Assembly (NCBI GenBank): GCA_013399855.1
Contig: VXAY01002814.1
Location: 398,315-462,314, forward strand
Source of the DNA: Oxyruncus cristatus
Lineage: Eukaryota; Chordata; Aves; Passeriformes; Cotingidae
DNA length: 64,000 nucleotides
Direction: 5' to 3'
Of the stretch, positions 1-12,900 are shown piece after piece. A model generated the notes under the pieces. The model had not been told where the DNA came from. It ran no database searches and was given only the letters and a program-made list of their open reading frames with translations. Each line of letters begins with the position of its first letter. Position 1 is the first letter of the stretch. Both the position numbers and the translations under genes were made by a program.

Positions 1-906
1 TAACTACAAAGACAACGGGGGGAAAAAGCAAAACAAAAAACCACAACTGAAAGGAAACGCAAGTTTTACCAATATCTGGGAATGAGGAGCTGGAAAAAGG
101 CATTGGTGAGAATAATGGTGGGAGGCTGTTGAGATGTCCCAAAGGGCTCTAACAAAACATTATCAGGAATGAATCTTGTCTTAACCACACAACCCAGCTG
201 TTCATGTTCAGATGAGTATTTGTAGTTCACACACCAGCCAAGGACGACCTATTTCTTGCTTCACCTGTACAGTGAAGGAACAGGGCAGAGAATTGATGCT
301 GCCACTCTCATGGCAAATAAGACATGACTAAAGGGCATGTTAGACTCTGCCACTTCAGGATGCTATTATTCCCAGAGAAGGCTGCACATCTGGTGCTGTT
401 ATAACAGCTGGTAGATTAAAAAAGAAACTAAAAACAAGGCGACCTTATTTCCTCACTAACATCTGCATCTGAATGCAAAGCCAAATGAATACCAAATCTC
501 ACATTTTTTAGTGATGCCAGTCTAGACTAAGCCCTTATTATACACAGTGGTTTGCCTGAAGTCTTAAGTGCAAAGGTAACTCAGTCATAGCTTGCCACCC
601 CCAAGGACACCCACTTGCAATGAAGACACAATCAAAGCCTTTTCACTGTACAAGGCTTCTTTTTTATGAAGAGTTTGCTTAAATATGTAAGCAATTTCAT
701 AGACACAAAATCTGCGTAATTTTCAAAGGTCATTTTTTTCCCAAACTTGTTACTTTAATCTTTTGCTCTCATTATGCTGTAGTTGGTATTTTCTTTAAGT
801 CATATGAATTAAGGAACTGAACCTAAGGTTACTAGTAACAGCCATTTACTCTTTTCATCTAATAACATGTTATACAAATGTCCTGTTATAAACAAAGCAT
901 TCTCAC
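1..906 (-). other. COL24A1: COL24A1 intron 2 (left part of window)
   Basis: This stretch lies downstream of the second coding exon of COL24A1 on the minus strand. No open frame resembling the next part of the protein (the long exon with the laminin-G/TSPN-like domain) is visible, so that exon should lie to the left of the window. I see no repeat or RNA gene here. Confidence 0.6.
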
Positions 907-968
907 CTTGTTCGGGTACTTGTGCAACACCCACAGCTATACATACTGCAATAAAAAGGAGAGCTTTC
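907..968 (-). CDS. COL24A1: COL24A1 coding exon 2 (signal-peptide core)
   Basis: COL24A1 encodes the alpha-1 chain of type XXIV collagen, a secreted fibrillar collagen. On the minus strand a strong acceptor (pyrimidine tract ending cttttag) opens this 62-base exon, and a GTGAGA donor closes it. One base completes a codon begun in exon 1. Twenty codons follow, KALLFIAVCIAVGVAQVPEQ, and one base is left over. The hydrophobic run is the core of a signal peptide, and the stretch lines up with the human segment that begins K-S-L-L and ends in A-Q-E-Q, as I remember it. The exon is far too short to show as a significant open frame. The call rests on the splice sites, the phase match with exon 1 and the protein similarity, which support one another. 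Confidence 0.85.
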
Positions 969-3900
969 CTAAAAGGGAAAGAAGGAAAGAAAAAAAAAAA
1001 AAATGTGAGAAAACATCTACAGTTTCAGAAATCCAAGGAACTAGAAGCTTGATTCAACATCCAAAGTCCATGACAAGATATCACTGACTTCAGCAAGTCC
1101 TGAATCAAAGCCATCACATTGTACAACTTATATAGTACATGTATTTTTACATGGGTTTTTACTAATAAAATGACTGCATCTGCTTTATATTTTCTTGCAG
1201 CAGCTTTCAAATATGAATGCTGCTTTGTAGTAAATTTCTTCCTGGAAAGAGAAAAATGTTAATGTAAAGAAACCATAAAATAAATGACAAGTTAATGCCC
1301 ATAGAGATCATTAAATACGTTTGACCTGCTATCAGTTTTCTCACTATATCACATCATATTCCCATAAATGAACGTGTTATGTCATACTTTTTTCCTTGTA
1401 TTATAAAATTTTAGCATGCTCTAAGAAAGACATGCTCTTGACAGAGTGAAAAATTCCATGCTCAGATAGGAAAACACAGAACTGACAGGTATCATAGGCT
1501 CACTGTCCTGGTTTCGGCTGGGATAGAGTTCATTTTCTCCTTAGTAGCTGGTAGAGTGCTGTGTTTTGGATTTCATATGAGAATAATGCTGATAGCACAC
1601 TGATGGTTCAGCTGTTCCAACAAATATGTATAAGGTTGATATAAATTATGTGCTCCAAGAGCATTGTTTTTCCATGATTAAGAACAGACTGTCTGCTGTT
1701 TCTTACCCATTATCGAATTAGCCAGATTAACATCCAATCACACTCTCATGAGTGACTGAATCTTTTAATAAATGAGAAATATATTTTCTGTTAATGTTGC
1801 ATATCCCGGTACAGATGTATGTAACAATTATAGTAGCCTATATTTACTTCTAAGAAGAAATATTTTTTAAAAATCAGAAATATAGTAGAAATACACTAAC
1901 AACTCAACTCACACTCAAGCCACAGCTCAACCCTCTTGCTCATTAAGGTATGTAACATCACTGATTTTTCATAATGTTAAATGCTATTGTGACTAGAAGT
2001 GTTTGCTGGACCAAATCAGATACTTGAGCATCTGGAATGAAGAGCATTTGAAAGTAACACAGTTGCAATTAAACACCTGTAATTGCACGTGATGTAACTT
2101 TGCCAGGGCAGGAAGAAAACCCTACCACTTTAAAAAGGACCGTACAGTTCAAAGAGAGAGACAAGGTCCTTCATGGGTATACGTGTACACACGCACATAT
2201 ACACAGTAGTATTTAGTGAAATATTTCTATTCCTTTCATGGGTTTGCAATTCAAACGTTCCAGAAACATCCAAGTGCATGAAAACCAAAGAGCAAAAACC
2301 TAGTTTTATCAAGTGGATTTTCATATTGTTAGAGCTTAAATTTTGGCCATCAGAATGAATAATTTAAGGAACATTAAGACACAATAGTCATCATTGCCAC
2401 TGGTAAACTGTAGATATGTCTTTTAGAAGAAAATGCACAGAATGTATAGGATATTCAAAAATATGCATCAGTGCTTCAGTTCTTATTATAAAAGGGGAGA
2501 AGGGTGGAAACTACACCTTACAAATCCCAACATGCCTGTAAGGGCATGTTGCTTAATTAACCACTACTGCAGTCCCTAGCTATTCCTCCCTTCAAGCTTT
2601 CTCCTGCTGCAGCCACAAAGCGTCTACTGGGGCAGTTCTGCCACTCCTACAAAAGACCTAACACTGACTGTTGTCCAAATAGCTCATCAGCTACAGGACA
2701 CTCACTTCAGTTTTTTCACTTCTGAAGGCCAGAATTCAAATTCATAGTTTCTGCATCACACAATGCATCATCTTTTGGTCTAATGAAAAGCTCAGTGACA
2801 GGAGATAGCTGTGTCAGAAAGAAAGTCCATGCATTGCACTGCATAAGCTAAAACTTAGGACAACTCTCTATTTGACTTTTAAAGGTGCAAAATGGATTTA
2901 CAATTAAAAATCACATAAGACATTTTAGCCACCTCCAAAATAAGAATGCTCAAACAACCCCAGAGACCAAAATTCAAAGATGACTCCTCTTAACATTACA
3001 ATAGCCTCTTCCACAACACCAGCCAGGTAAAAAGCTGTGTGTGTCAGGTATATGCCTCTGTCACCTCCCAGCAAACACTGTAGGAAAGCAAGAAATTCCA
3101 AAATGCTCCCAAGGCTGCAAATTACACAGATGTAACTGGATATACAGGAACATTTAGTTAGAGGTAAAGACACATGTCTGTGTCTCCAGTGCTCTCCAGC
3201 TAATGTCGACAACAGATGAGTGAACAACTAAGAGAAAAAACAGGGACCAGAGACAACCACAGGGCTGGAGGTCCTCTAAGGTGTGGGAAAAGTTAGTCTT
3301 CCTTCTGTCTTTTTTCACAAGTAAAACTTTTTGTAAATGAAACCACGTGCAACCTAAAGTGAAGTTGTACAAGTGAACTCTCCATGGTTGAAAATGAAAC
3401 AATGAAATTCTGTCTTTTTGAGAGAAATCGTTTGTGCAACCCTCTCTTCTTGATCAAGACGACTACTCTTTACATTTGCAGATTTTAAGCTGCAGAGTAG
3501 TCAGGTCTCAGTCTCCACTCACACACCAGCATAGCCACTAAGACCTCAGACTCCCTGCTGCATAACTTGTATGTGATTTGATCCATCATCTGCCACAGCT
3601 CCTAGGAACTTAGTTCCTTGTCTTGGCTGAGCCCACAGATCTTGGGGAGACCTGCCCTGTTGGGACACAACAATAGAAAAATGCAAAAGCATGTGGTAAG
3701 GAAGACTCCAGCTGACTCAAATGCTGGCTGTGTTTTCCCCATTTAAACATCACACATGAAGCTGTTCCAATACACCTTGGCTATGTCCTATCCTAAAGCC
3801 TTCCTCCCCTTCTCCTATCTTTTAATCTTTATTTTACATGCAAGCTCAAGTTGAGGGCCACTATAAATCTTCGGCAGGAATGCACTATCAAATGTGGTTG

Positions 3901-6371
3901 AGCTATTCTACCACTTAAAACTGAGTTTATCTTTTTGATAATCTTTGACATCTTGTGGCTGTTTGCCTCTTCCTGCAGAGTGGACAGCAACTATCCACGG
4001 GGGTTTTTTGCATTAGAGGTGATGGATGGATGAGGAAACTGATAAGCTTCATGGCAAGTTTGGCAAGCAACAATGAAAAATTCTATCCTCTGAAGACTAT
4101 TCAGCAGCATACAGAGCTCAGTGTAACTAGGGTTCCATTCTGGTTTCCTAAATATGCAGTTTAAAGGAAGAAATACCACTAGAGAAGACAGGAGAACTTG
4201 TCCCCAATGTAACTGCCCCAGATGCATTCAACCCTGCACTCAGCAGTGATGATGGTTTAAATATCAGCACTTGCCTCATCTGCGTTGTTTCACTGGATCT
4301 CATCTGGGAACTGCTGAGGTGAATGGCCCAGTTTGGGTCCATCCAGCCTGAGAAGGGCTTTGGGAAAGGTCATAGCACCTTCTAGACAGAGGTGATCTGA
4401 GCTTCTCAAAGACTTCAAGCTGTTACAAACCTTATCTTTCAAGATGTGAAAAGAAAGATAACTTTCTTTGCTACTCTAATGAGATTAGGCAGTGGGTCCA
4501 GTGCTCCTTCTCAAATTTTAAAAGACCCTCTATCAACATGGCTTGAGGGGAAACAACAGCCTCTTCAGGGTGACAGTCGCGTGCCCTCTGGGTACAGATG
4601 GCACCATGCAACTAGCCAGCAAGGGGGGGAAACTCCTGAACCTTTAGCCAAAGTTCACGATTTGAATGAATGGAAAATGGTAAAAATACAAGATAAGGTG
4701 AGAGGTAGAGAGAGGAGCAGTGACCTAAGAAAAGTTGTTTTATGGGTAAATCTGATTTCTTACACTAGATTTCTTCTCTAGATAGTGTACACCATTTTCC
4801 TGTGTATTAAGGCAGATTATGCAACTCAAATTCCCACTCACGTGAAATACTTCTTTCACAGGGTTTGTCTCTATATATTTTGTAGATCATTCCTCAAATG
4901 TTCTACAACTCAGTGCTTGCAAAAAAACAAGGCTGACACAAGGCTCTTCATGTTTTAAAATTAAATATTCTGTCAAGAAACTTGGTGAGAGATTTAGAAG
5001 TTATGCAGCTGTTTTATTTTTTTAACCTGAAGAGAAACCCCTATACGGGCCTGACCTAATGGCATTTCAACAAAAAGGTGATCAGGGTTGCAAGGGATTT
5101 ACTAGTTTGACATATGCTAAGGAAACCTGATCTTTTGCAAGGAATTCTGGTTTCTTAACACAGACAATTAAACAGATTGCTTTCTCTCTAGATCAGTAAA
5201 TTAGGTAAACAATATAGACGTATATAGATATATATTCTGAAGCTATGTCAGATTTTTAACCTGAGTAAACTGCATCTCGGCTACTGTCTGTCTTTCCTGT
5301 GACGCAATTTATGTTTCTCCATCAGCAACATCCATTTACAGTTATCCAATAAAACCATTCTTTATATTGCATTCAGTCAATTCCTGAACAAGTCCCATAA
5401 ACACATTCATTGAACACACAGTTCTCCTGGGAAGGCCACCTTCAGACAGCCACGTAACTGCTCACAAGCATTCTGGTGCACCCAATTACACACCAGGTAC
5501 ACTTAGGCAGCATAATCCTCACTACAATACAAAACAAATCCCTCTGTCCTGCTTGGAGAACTCAGCAAATTTAGTTTAAGACACAGCCAGAACAAAATTA
5601 GTGCCTTACAAAGACAGACACGTAATGGTAATCTCTCTAATATTACAACTACCATAAATTCACAGTCATCTTGCCTAGGCTGCTTTTAGGCAAAAGAGAG
5701 AGGAGCTCTACTTTGCACCACAGATGAGGATGCATTAGAAGTACTTCAGCCTATTGTAGAAGCACATAAACCCAAAGCACCTCTTCTGGCCATCTCTGTT
5801 ATTAAGAGAGTAACCTCAGCTCTTCAGCGTAAATTCTGCATGTTTTGGTTGTTTGCTGTGTTTTAAGAGCTAGGTACCAAACGGGCGCAGGAGTTTCCAG
5901 GCTCCTTGTGGGCACTGCGGCCACCGAGATCCTCCATCCCCCCTCGGGGATCAGGGGTGTGCTGGCTCGCGGGTCAGGCTGTCCCCGCTCCCCGGGGACC
6001 CCAGAGCCAGGCTGCTGGTGTGAGCTCGGGTGGGGGAAGGACGACGCCAGGGTGCTGGATGGGACAGGGCACATCCAGGACGACATGGGAGAGTGCGGAG
6101 GGGAGAGACGCACAGCCAGCGGCACAGACGGTGTCCGTGCGAGGACCCAGCCCCCCGCCGGTCCGCCGGGGGCACTGGGGACCCCGCGGGGTTACGGCTG
6201 GCGCTCGGAAGGTAGGGCTGAAGACACAGCCCGTCGGGGTCACGGTCCGCTGTCCCCGGAGGGGAGCGGAGCCCAAGCCCCCGTGCCCTGCCCGCCCCGC
6301 GGCGGGGTGGCGATGCGATGCGGTGCGATGCGCCCCGTCGCCGCCGTCACGCCTCCCCGGCTCCCGCTTAC
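969..6371 (-). other. COL24A1: COL24A1 intron 1 (5.4 kb)
   Basis: The interval between the two coding exons starts with donor GTAAGC at its right end and finishes with a pyrimidine-rich acceptor at its left end. It contains an ERVL-type LTR fragment near 1.5 kb and the downstream shore of the CpG island from about 5.9 kb. The 60-110 codon open frames inside it show no recognisable similarity and I do not call any as genes. Confidence 0.75.
1504..1640 (+). mobile_element. Avian ERVL-type LTR fragment
   Basis: The segment starts TGTCCTGGTTTCGGCTGGGA and continues with an 'agttcatttt...ctccttagtagctggtagagtgctgtg' type sequence, then a 'gagaataatgctgata' type sequence. This is the start of a very common LTR family of bird endogenous retroviruses, recognised from memory. 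Only the left portion is preserved, and no retroviral coding sequence is seen next to it. The right boundary is approximate. Confidence 0.7.
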
Positions 6372-6427
6372 GTTTGTGCCGCGGGAGAGATGCGTCCTCG
6401 CCTTGTCCTCTCGGCTCCCAAATGCAT
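6372..6427 (-). CDS. COL24A1: COL24A1 coding exon 1 (start codon)
   Basis: The minus-strand frame starts at ATG (6427-6425) and reads MHLGAERTRRGRISPAAQ. It then leaves two bases (AC) before a good donor, GTAAGC. Those two bases plus the first base of exon 2 make a threonine codon, and the frame runs on into the signal-peptide core. The human protein, as I recall it, begins M-H-L-R-A-H-R-T-R-R-G-K-V-S-P-T-A-K-T, so the match is residue for residue without gaps. A second ATG lies ten bases upstream in another frame. Context at both is weak (C at -3). The basic N-terminal part comes before the hydrophobic core, so the signal peptide is long and split across two exons. Confidence 0.88.
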
Positions 6428-6524
6428 TTGTATGCATTTGCCCGGGCAGCGGAGATCCGAGGGAAAGCCGAGCGCCGCGCCGCCGCAGGGTCAGCTCCTG
6501 CCCATGAAACCCCGGCGGCCCCGA

Positions 6525-6588
6525 NNNNNNNNNNNNNNNNNNNNNNNNNNNNNNNNNNNNNNNNNNNNNNNNNNNNNNNNNNNNNNNN
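6525..6588. other. Assembly gap (64 N)
   Basis: A run of 64 N lies in the most GC-rich part of the COL24A1 CpG island. It falls about 100 bases upstream of the start codon, probably in the 5' UTR or core promoter. The true gap length is unknown. Open frames crossing it are not meaningful. Confidence 0.99.
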
Positions 6589-6960
6589 GGCCGGGCGGCG
6601 GGGGCGCCCCGGGGCTGCCCGCGGAGTCCGGCGGCGGAGCGGCGCTGCACCGCCTGCCCCGGCACCGGCGGAGCTCCCGCCCGCTGCGGTGTTGAATTTC
6701 AGCGCTGGCTGCCTGGCGATTACATCAGCACATGCGGCCCCCGGGGCGGGCTGGGCCCTGGCCCCGGCCCTGTATGGTGTGCGCTGCCCCGCGCCGCTCC
6801 CCCGGCACCGACCCGCATCCGAGAGAGGAGCCCGACCCGCACCCGCCGCCGGCGGTTCCGAGCCGAGCACAGACCGGCCCAGGTGCGGGCGGCCCGAGCG
6901 GCAACGCTGGGACAGGTGATGCCGTTTAGTGCATCCGGAGGGCGTGAAGAGCCGATGGGT

Positions 6961-9900
6961 TCCAGCTGGGGAGATTCGGCAGGAATCTGCGAGTTAAATT
7001 AAAATATGGGGACCGGCGTGGGGGAGATGATGAAACGATATAAAGAGAAAAAGCTGAGTGCGCTGGAGGGCTTGTATCTCGCCTATGACTGGAGTTGGGT
7101 CCAGAAACATCCTGAACATTGTTTGAAGAGGAGATGTAATTCAGTAGCATTAAAATGCCAAAAGAAAAACAACACCATTCACTGTCTTCCTAGAGAGATA
7201 AAGGTCTTTTTCGTTTTAATTTCCAGTTTTCTTACCTTGTCCGTGTAACACAGCCTATTGTAACTTTATCCTTAAAGACGTCTTTATGCAAACTGTCACT
7301 AAAAACAAAAGTGGTAGAGTTAAGCAATACCACAGGTTGATGTACACACTGTACAGTAAACCTGCGGTCAAATCCTGCAGCTCAACTTCGGCAAAACTTC
7401 CATGAACCTCCGCGGAAATCTGATGTGAGTTAGGGTTATGGTACTTGGCTCTTACTGGGTGCTACAAGAACAAATATTTCACATCAGACAGGCAGCAAAT
7501 ACCTTCTAGTTGTAGGTAACTTAGAGAAAAATGTCATGAAGTAAAATAAAACATATTCCCAAAGAGCAAAACATAAAAGAACTGATAGGACATGAGGAAA
7601 TGCTCTAAAAGAGAAGAACTTTGTATTGTCAATGAGGATGCTTCACTCAGCTGAAAAGTACTTTTCGGGGTGATCCAAGTAGCTGGGAACTGGCAAAAAG
7701 ATGGAGAGGAAAATTGTGAGGGAACCAAGAGCAGATCTAAGCCGCTGAATTTTGTTGTGGATAAGAAACCAAAGTTATAGGGAAAAAATTATTTTCAGGC
7801 AATGCAACAGGGTGTTTGATCTCACATTCAAATTAATTTTCAATACCTTGAATTGTTCGGAATCTATATAGTCTCATTGGCTACAGGATTTCATATTTAC
7901 TTCACTTTTTGAAAGTTAAAGGTAAAAGCTGACATTTCGCTTTCCTGTCTAAGTACCTCACAATAAACAAACAGACAACAAAGTGTGAAAATGTGTATTT
8001 CACTGAAGAGAACATGGTACCTGCCCAGGGAGATATTGGACACTACTGCAATAGAGTGCTTGTCAGCCTTCTGTTTTAAATTACACTTGAATGGCTTCCA
8101 ACAACAGAAGTATTATATTTCATTTAGGTTTTGTTTATTAGCATTAAGATGAACTAACACATGTACATTACTGATTGTGTTTGGTGCTATTCCCTGAAAT
8201 CTATCACTCTCTTAAATAAGATGTCAAGTATGCAGTCGAAAAATAGTTGTTTTCTTAACCCTTTAGCATTACCATTAGGGATATTATGGAGAGAATTTTG
8301 CCCTGAGAGTGACCCTGGATAAATCCTGCCCTTGTTTCATTGCACATTGACAAGTACAGGAGCCAACCTACAACACATGGTGAGGTGGGCTGGGGACATT
8401 ACGTGCAGAGATCTCCCTTTCCAGCAGCATTTGGACTGCAGAAAGCACAATTTGAGATTCTTGCCAGCTGCACATACAGAGTGTAAATAAAGCTTTGCTG
8501 ACCCTGATTATGCAGTTACTTAAAACATCATAAATTTAAAAAATAGAATTGGTTGCTCAGTTTCTATATTCAAAACTACAAAATTAAGTTCACAAAGTAG
8601 GACTCTTGACTTCTTATTGGCACTTTGCTCCTTGTGTCCTCATTACAGCCCTTGCTGGGGTTCAACACAGCTTTTAGGCTGTTTGGACAAAGTCCCTGGC
8701 TATGCTCATGTAAGGAGCCCAGGGGACTGGTCAGGCCACAGGGAGGCACAGGCCAGGGGGAGGGTTACCTGGGACCTTCCATTTCCTCACTGCACACAGC
8801 TTGTGTCTCCAAGTCATGTGTCCACAAACGGGTTGGGAATGTGTAAGGGATGCTCCCTCTTCCCTTCACTGTGTCTCTCCACCTGGAAACTCTTGCACTT
8901 CTTTTTGTTGAGAAGTGACCATCACTCTGCAGCTCAGTTGCTTTCCTTCCGTATTAACACCCTACAGCAGCTCCTAACAGAAGAAATTAGCACAATCTAA
9001 TGCAGATGAAAAAGCAAATGAAAAAGCAAAAGGGAATTAAACTACTTCCCTGATGTCAGGCAGTGATTCCAACAGTGTGGCACTATTGGAAACAGTCTAG
9101 CAGTCCCCAACTTGCTGCCCATCGCCTTGTGTTTAAGATCAACTCCATATCTCTTCTAAGCTTCATGGCAAAATCAGTATCAGTTCTATTCTTACACTTG
9201 CTTCTTCCAACTGTTCTTACAGACTAATAAGAAAACTGACTATGTTTAAAGCTATCAGGTTACTTGTGTTTATTTCTAGAGCTATATATAGCAGTGTGTA
9301 TACTTAAACACACGTAAGACATGGTCAAGCTCCAAACTTATTAGCACTTATTGCAACACAGTGATGCTGGGGTTTCATTTCCTATGGCAAATGTCCCAAG
9401 ATCCCATCTTTTCACATCTGCTTTCTCCTGCTTGTCTACAGCCTATCCCTGATTCGTTATCTTTCTAAGTAAACTCAGGGATTACTGAAATAAAAATTTA
9501 ATTCCTTCAAGACATCACTTCTTGTCTTTCTGATATGATTACAAGCTTTTCTTCTGTTTGTTTGCTCCTTTACCAGCAGCTTTTTCCTCCTTTCATGATC
9601 TGACTTGCTCATCTGTCACTCCATATTACAGCTGTTGAGTTCCAGCCGTGCTTTGGGGCACAAAACAGGAGCTACTCTTAAACAGTGTGAGAGATGAGGG
9701 AAATGGTTCCTATCTGTAATTTGCCTTCCAGAAAATGTACAAGAGAGAGCAAAGGTTAGTACATTGCCAGAGCCTAAAAATAAAAGGAAAAAAAAAGAAT
9801 TTGAAGGAAAATGTGTGAAATTGGAATGCGAGAACTGAGTGTTGGAGCCTGAACCTTATCCCTCTGCAACTGGGAGGAGCTTAGACTTTGACTTCAGTAG

Positions 9901-12900
9901 GAGCAGAGTGGGACCCACGCAAGTTTCCTGGTACTGTCCCAGAATTAGGAATTTTTGGCAGAAGGTCCATGCTGCTATTGAGTTCCCTTTGGAGAACCGA
10001 TTTTCTCTGCACACCACAGTATATGGTGTTAGGCTACCTACCAAAACTGCTGGAACCTAGTTCAACAAAATCACTTAGAATTCTCTGTGGCAGCCAAAAA
10101 AAAGTTTAACACATTGCTCTGGTTAAAGAAAGTTACCAAGCTATCAAATGTGATTAAGAAATACAAGAAATGGAAAGGATTACAGCATGTCTTTGACAAT
10201 AATCAGCTAAAATTGGAGAAAGGGGGACTTCAGATCTGAAATGATTAGACATGCCTATTCAGTGTAGAAAATGAAAAAAAATTGTAATGACCAGCATTTG
10301 TCTTCTCTCTCTAGGTATGCCTGTTACGTTCTGGTAGTTTTCAATATGCCAAAAATCTGGAAATGCCTTTAAAGAGCACAGATGATGACTATTTGGATTA
10401 ATCCTAACCTTTCTAATTTTCAACTAGGAAACTAAAGAGAAAATTAACATCAATTTACATTCTGAAGCATTCAGAGTGAAGAGGACTTTTCTACCTTACA
10501 ACACCAACACACAAAAACCTGTGAGGGGAAGGAGCTCAGGGAGGAAAGGAGAAATGCTGTAGGCATAGGGAACCAAACTCAAGAGGTCCTGGCACACAGA
10601 GCAAAAAAAAAATTGGCATGATAGAGCGAGGACTGAAAAAAATGCCAAGCCACAAATAACCATATAGACCAGTGGGATTCTTTAAGATACTTAGTTAAAA
10701 CAAACAAGGGAATATATCCAGCTGGGAGCAAGAAATAGAAGAGAGTCTCAGTGAACTGCAAGACAGAGTAGAGACTCCAGACCACAAAATTCCAGTGGCT
10801 TCAGCTGGGAAAGGTGGCTCACTAAAGCCAAGATACTTGTAATTGCTTACAAGTCCAGGTATTATTCATTTTGGAAAGTCACTGCTGTAGCAGAGACCCA
10901 CCATGAAGCAGAGCAAAAACTCATGTGGAGAGAGCTGAAACAGGCAATTGAAGCAGAGCCTTCTGGAGAAGTAACTCCACTTCCATCTGCTGAAAAGCTG
11001 TGACATCTTGTTCTAGTGATGGCACATCATATGCCATACCAAGAATGCAGAGAAGCGTAGCCAAACACACAAGAAAATATTAAAGGAAGAGAGGAGCCTG
11101 AGTAGCAGTTACTAGGAAAGTAATAAGGGAACAGAAAATAAAAGAGCAAGAACAAGCACAACTAAGGGACCATGGGAACAGCTCATGAAGCAAGTAGACA
11201 CTAATTACTGAATAGACCAAACTGCCAAGAGAGAAGCACGGTAAATTTCCATCTCAAAGAGGGGCTCTGGAGCCTAAGAACAACTGGTGAAACTAAAACG
11301 AAGAAGAGTCAGAGAAAACTCAATGACTTTCATTTTTGGTTAATCTTTATTCCATCATTGATGGAATGTTTTGCCATCCAGGCAGGAAGCGAAGACACCC
11401 ACTCCTACAGGCACAAAGATGTATTAAACATGAGGTATTTTCTGGGATACTCATTGAACTGAAAAAACCCTGGTAGGCGAAGTCCATAAATATGACTAAG
11501 AGTCTCATCCTACCATCCCTACTGATGTGTGCTGAGAGCAACAGGCCTCAGCAGGCGTGTTTAAGGAGCATTCCCACACTACCATGGTGGCTGTGACTTC
11601 CTGCCATGGACATTCAGAAACCTTGGCAGAGTCCCCTGCATTAAGGCTTCCCTGCTTTGGGCTTCCTGCCCAAAGCAGGAGCCCTCCCCAAAAGGTCCCA
11701 GTTCTCCGTCATTGTATAAAACTTGCACTGTCTCCAGCAGTAAAAGGAAGCAAAAGACTGTTTTTGCAAATTTGGGGTTGGTCTATATGAAAAAAACATG
11801 AGCTCATAGCACCCAAGGACACTTGCTTAACCTCCTTGGTAGTGCTCTGTTGCACCCTTTCACATATGGGTCAAAAAATCCTTTGACATGTCTTATAGGA
11901 CACCTTTCTGCAGGATAAAATCTGCAGGTATTTCCTGAAAACCATTCTCTGTAAAAGAATAAAACTGGAGCCCGTTTGCAGTGAAACCATCCACACTTAC
12001 ACAGTGCTCTTAGCCTGCTAGCAAAATATCATCAGCACTAAAAATTGCTCACACATCTGGAAGAACCAACGCAGTCATCTGAGAATTATTTCATTCCCAA
12101 GCCACAGAGAGCCCTGCATCAGGCCAGTCCTTTTTGAAGACATTCCCCTTCTTTCCTCAGCAACTGTGGGAGATGCTTCACTACACAGTTCATTAGTCCT
12201 AGAAGTGTCTTTCCTGGTCATCTCTGCCTCCATCCATGGGGCTAAGTGGGTTCTTACGCTGCTGCCCTGCAGCCAAAAATACGTGATTCTTCTGCAATAA
12301 CTAAAAGGAGAGCTTTAGCTTGCTTCTGCAAAGTTAGCTTCTGACAACAGCAAGGGGAATTTGCAGAAGCCTTGGGCCTCCATTTCTCACCTGATGAGAG
12401 GTGAGATACTGGTGCTTAATGGCTAACACCACGTTAAATCTCTGCCTTAGAGTAAAAGGACTTGTTCTCATATTGAAAATCTTAAGAGAATTTTCTCTCG
12501 AATTATAAAAGCAGACAACTCCATGAGGCTCCTGTTTATGACCTTCAAAATTAAGCAAAATATAGTTGTTTGAGACAGCCACAAGAAGTCAATTTTCCCT
12601 GCTCAAACTTCAAAAGAGAAATAATATCATACTATGAATGGTTATGAACTCCATCTTCTGGAAGAGCGAAATTTAATCACAAAAACATAAATAATTTGAC
12701 CAATTTCAACCATCAAAAATAAATTATTCCTCTGTTACGTCAGAAAGTTTCCTCCAACTTCCCACCAATTCTCTTTAGTGGTTTTTAAATATCCTGAGCC
12801 TTTTAACACACAGCCTACTTAAATTATGCAAAATAATGGAGTAATGTAAAACTGATGACAATTGTTGATGATGTTTAACAAAACAGGAGTTTCCAGACAG

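Larger units (their letters stand above)
5900..6960 (-). promoter_or_regulatory. COL24A1: CpG island / COL24A1 promoter and 5' UTR region
   Basis: The base composition jumps from AT-rich to very GC-rich with dense CG dinucleotides over about 1 kb, then falls back sharply. The COL24A1 start codon sits inside it at 6425-6427 on the minus strand, so the transcription start should lie a little to its right, in 6.45-6.9 kb. An assembly gap interrupts this part. No clear TATA box was seen. The long open frames across the island on both strands (up to 337 codons, partly through the gap) come from GC-rich sequence lacking stops and are not genes. Confidence 0.7.

Noticed and set aside
5845..6929. Several long frames on both strands (up to 337 codons) across the 6 kb CpG island
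   Set aside because: They run through the N gap, overlap each other on both strands and are only stop-poor GC-rich sequence. The real coding sequence there is the 56-base COL24A1 exon in yet another frame.
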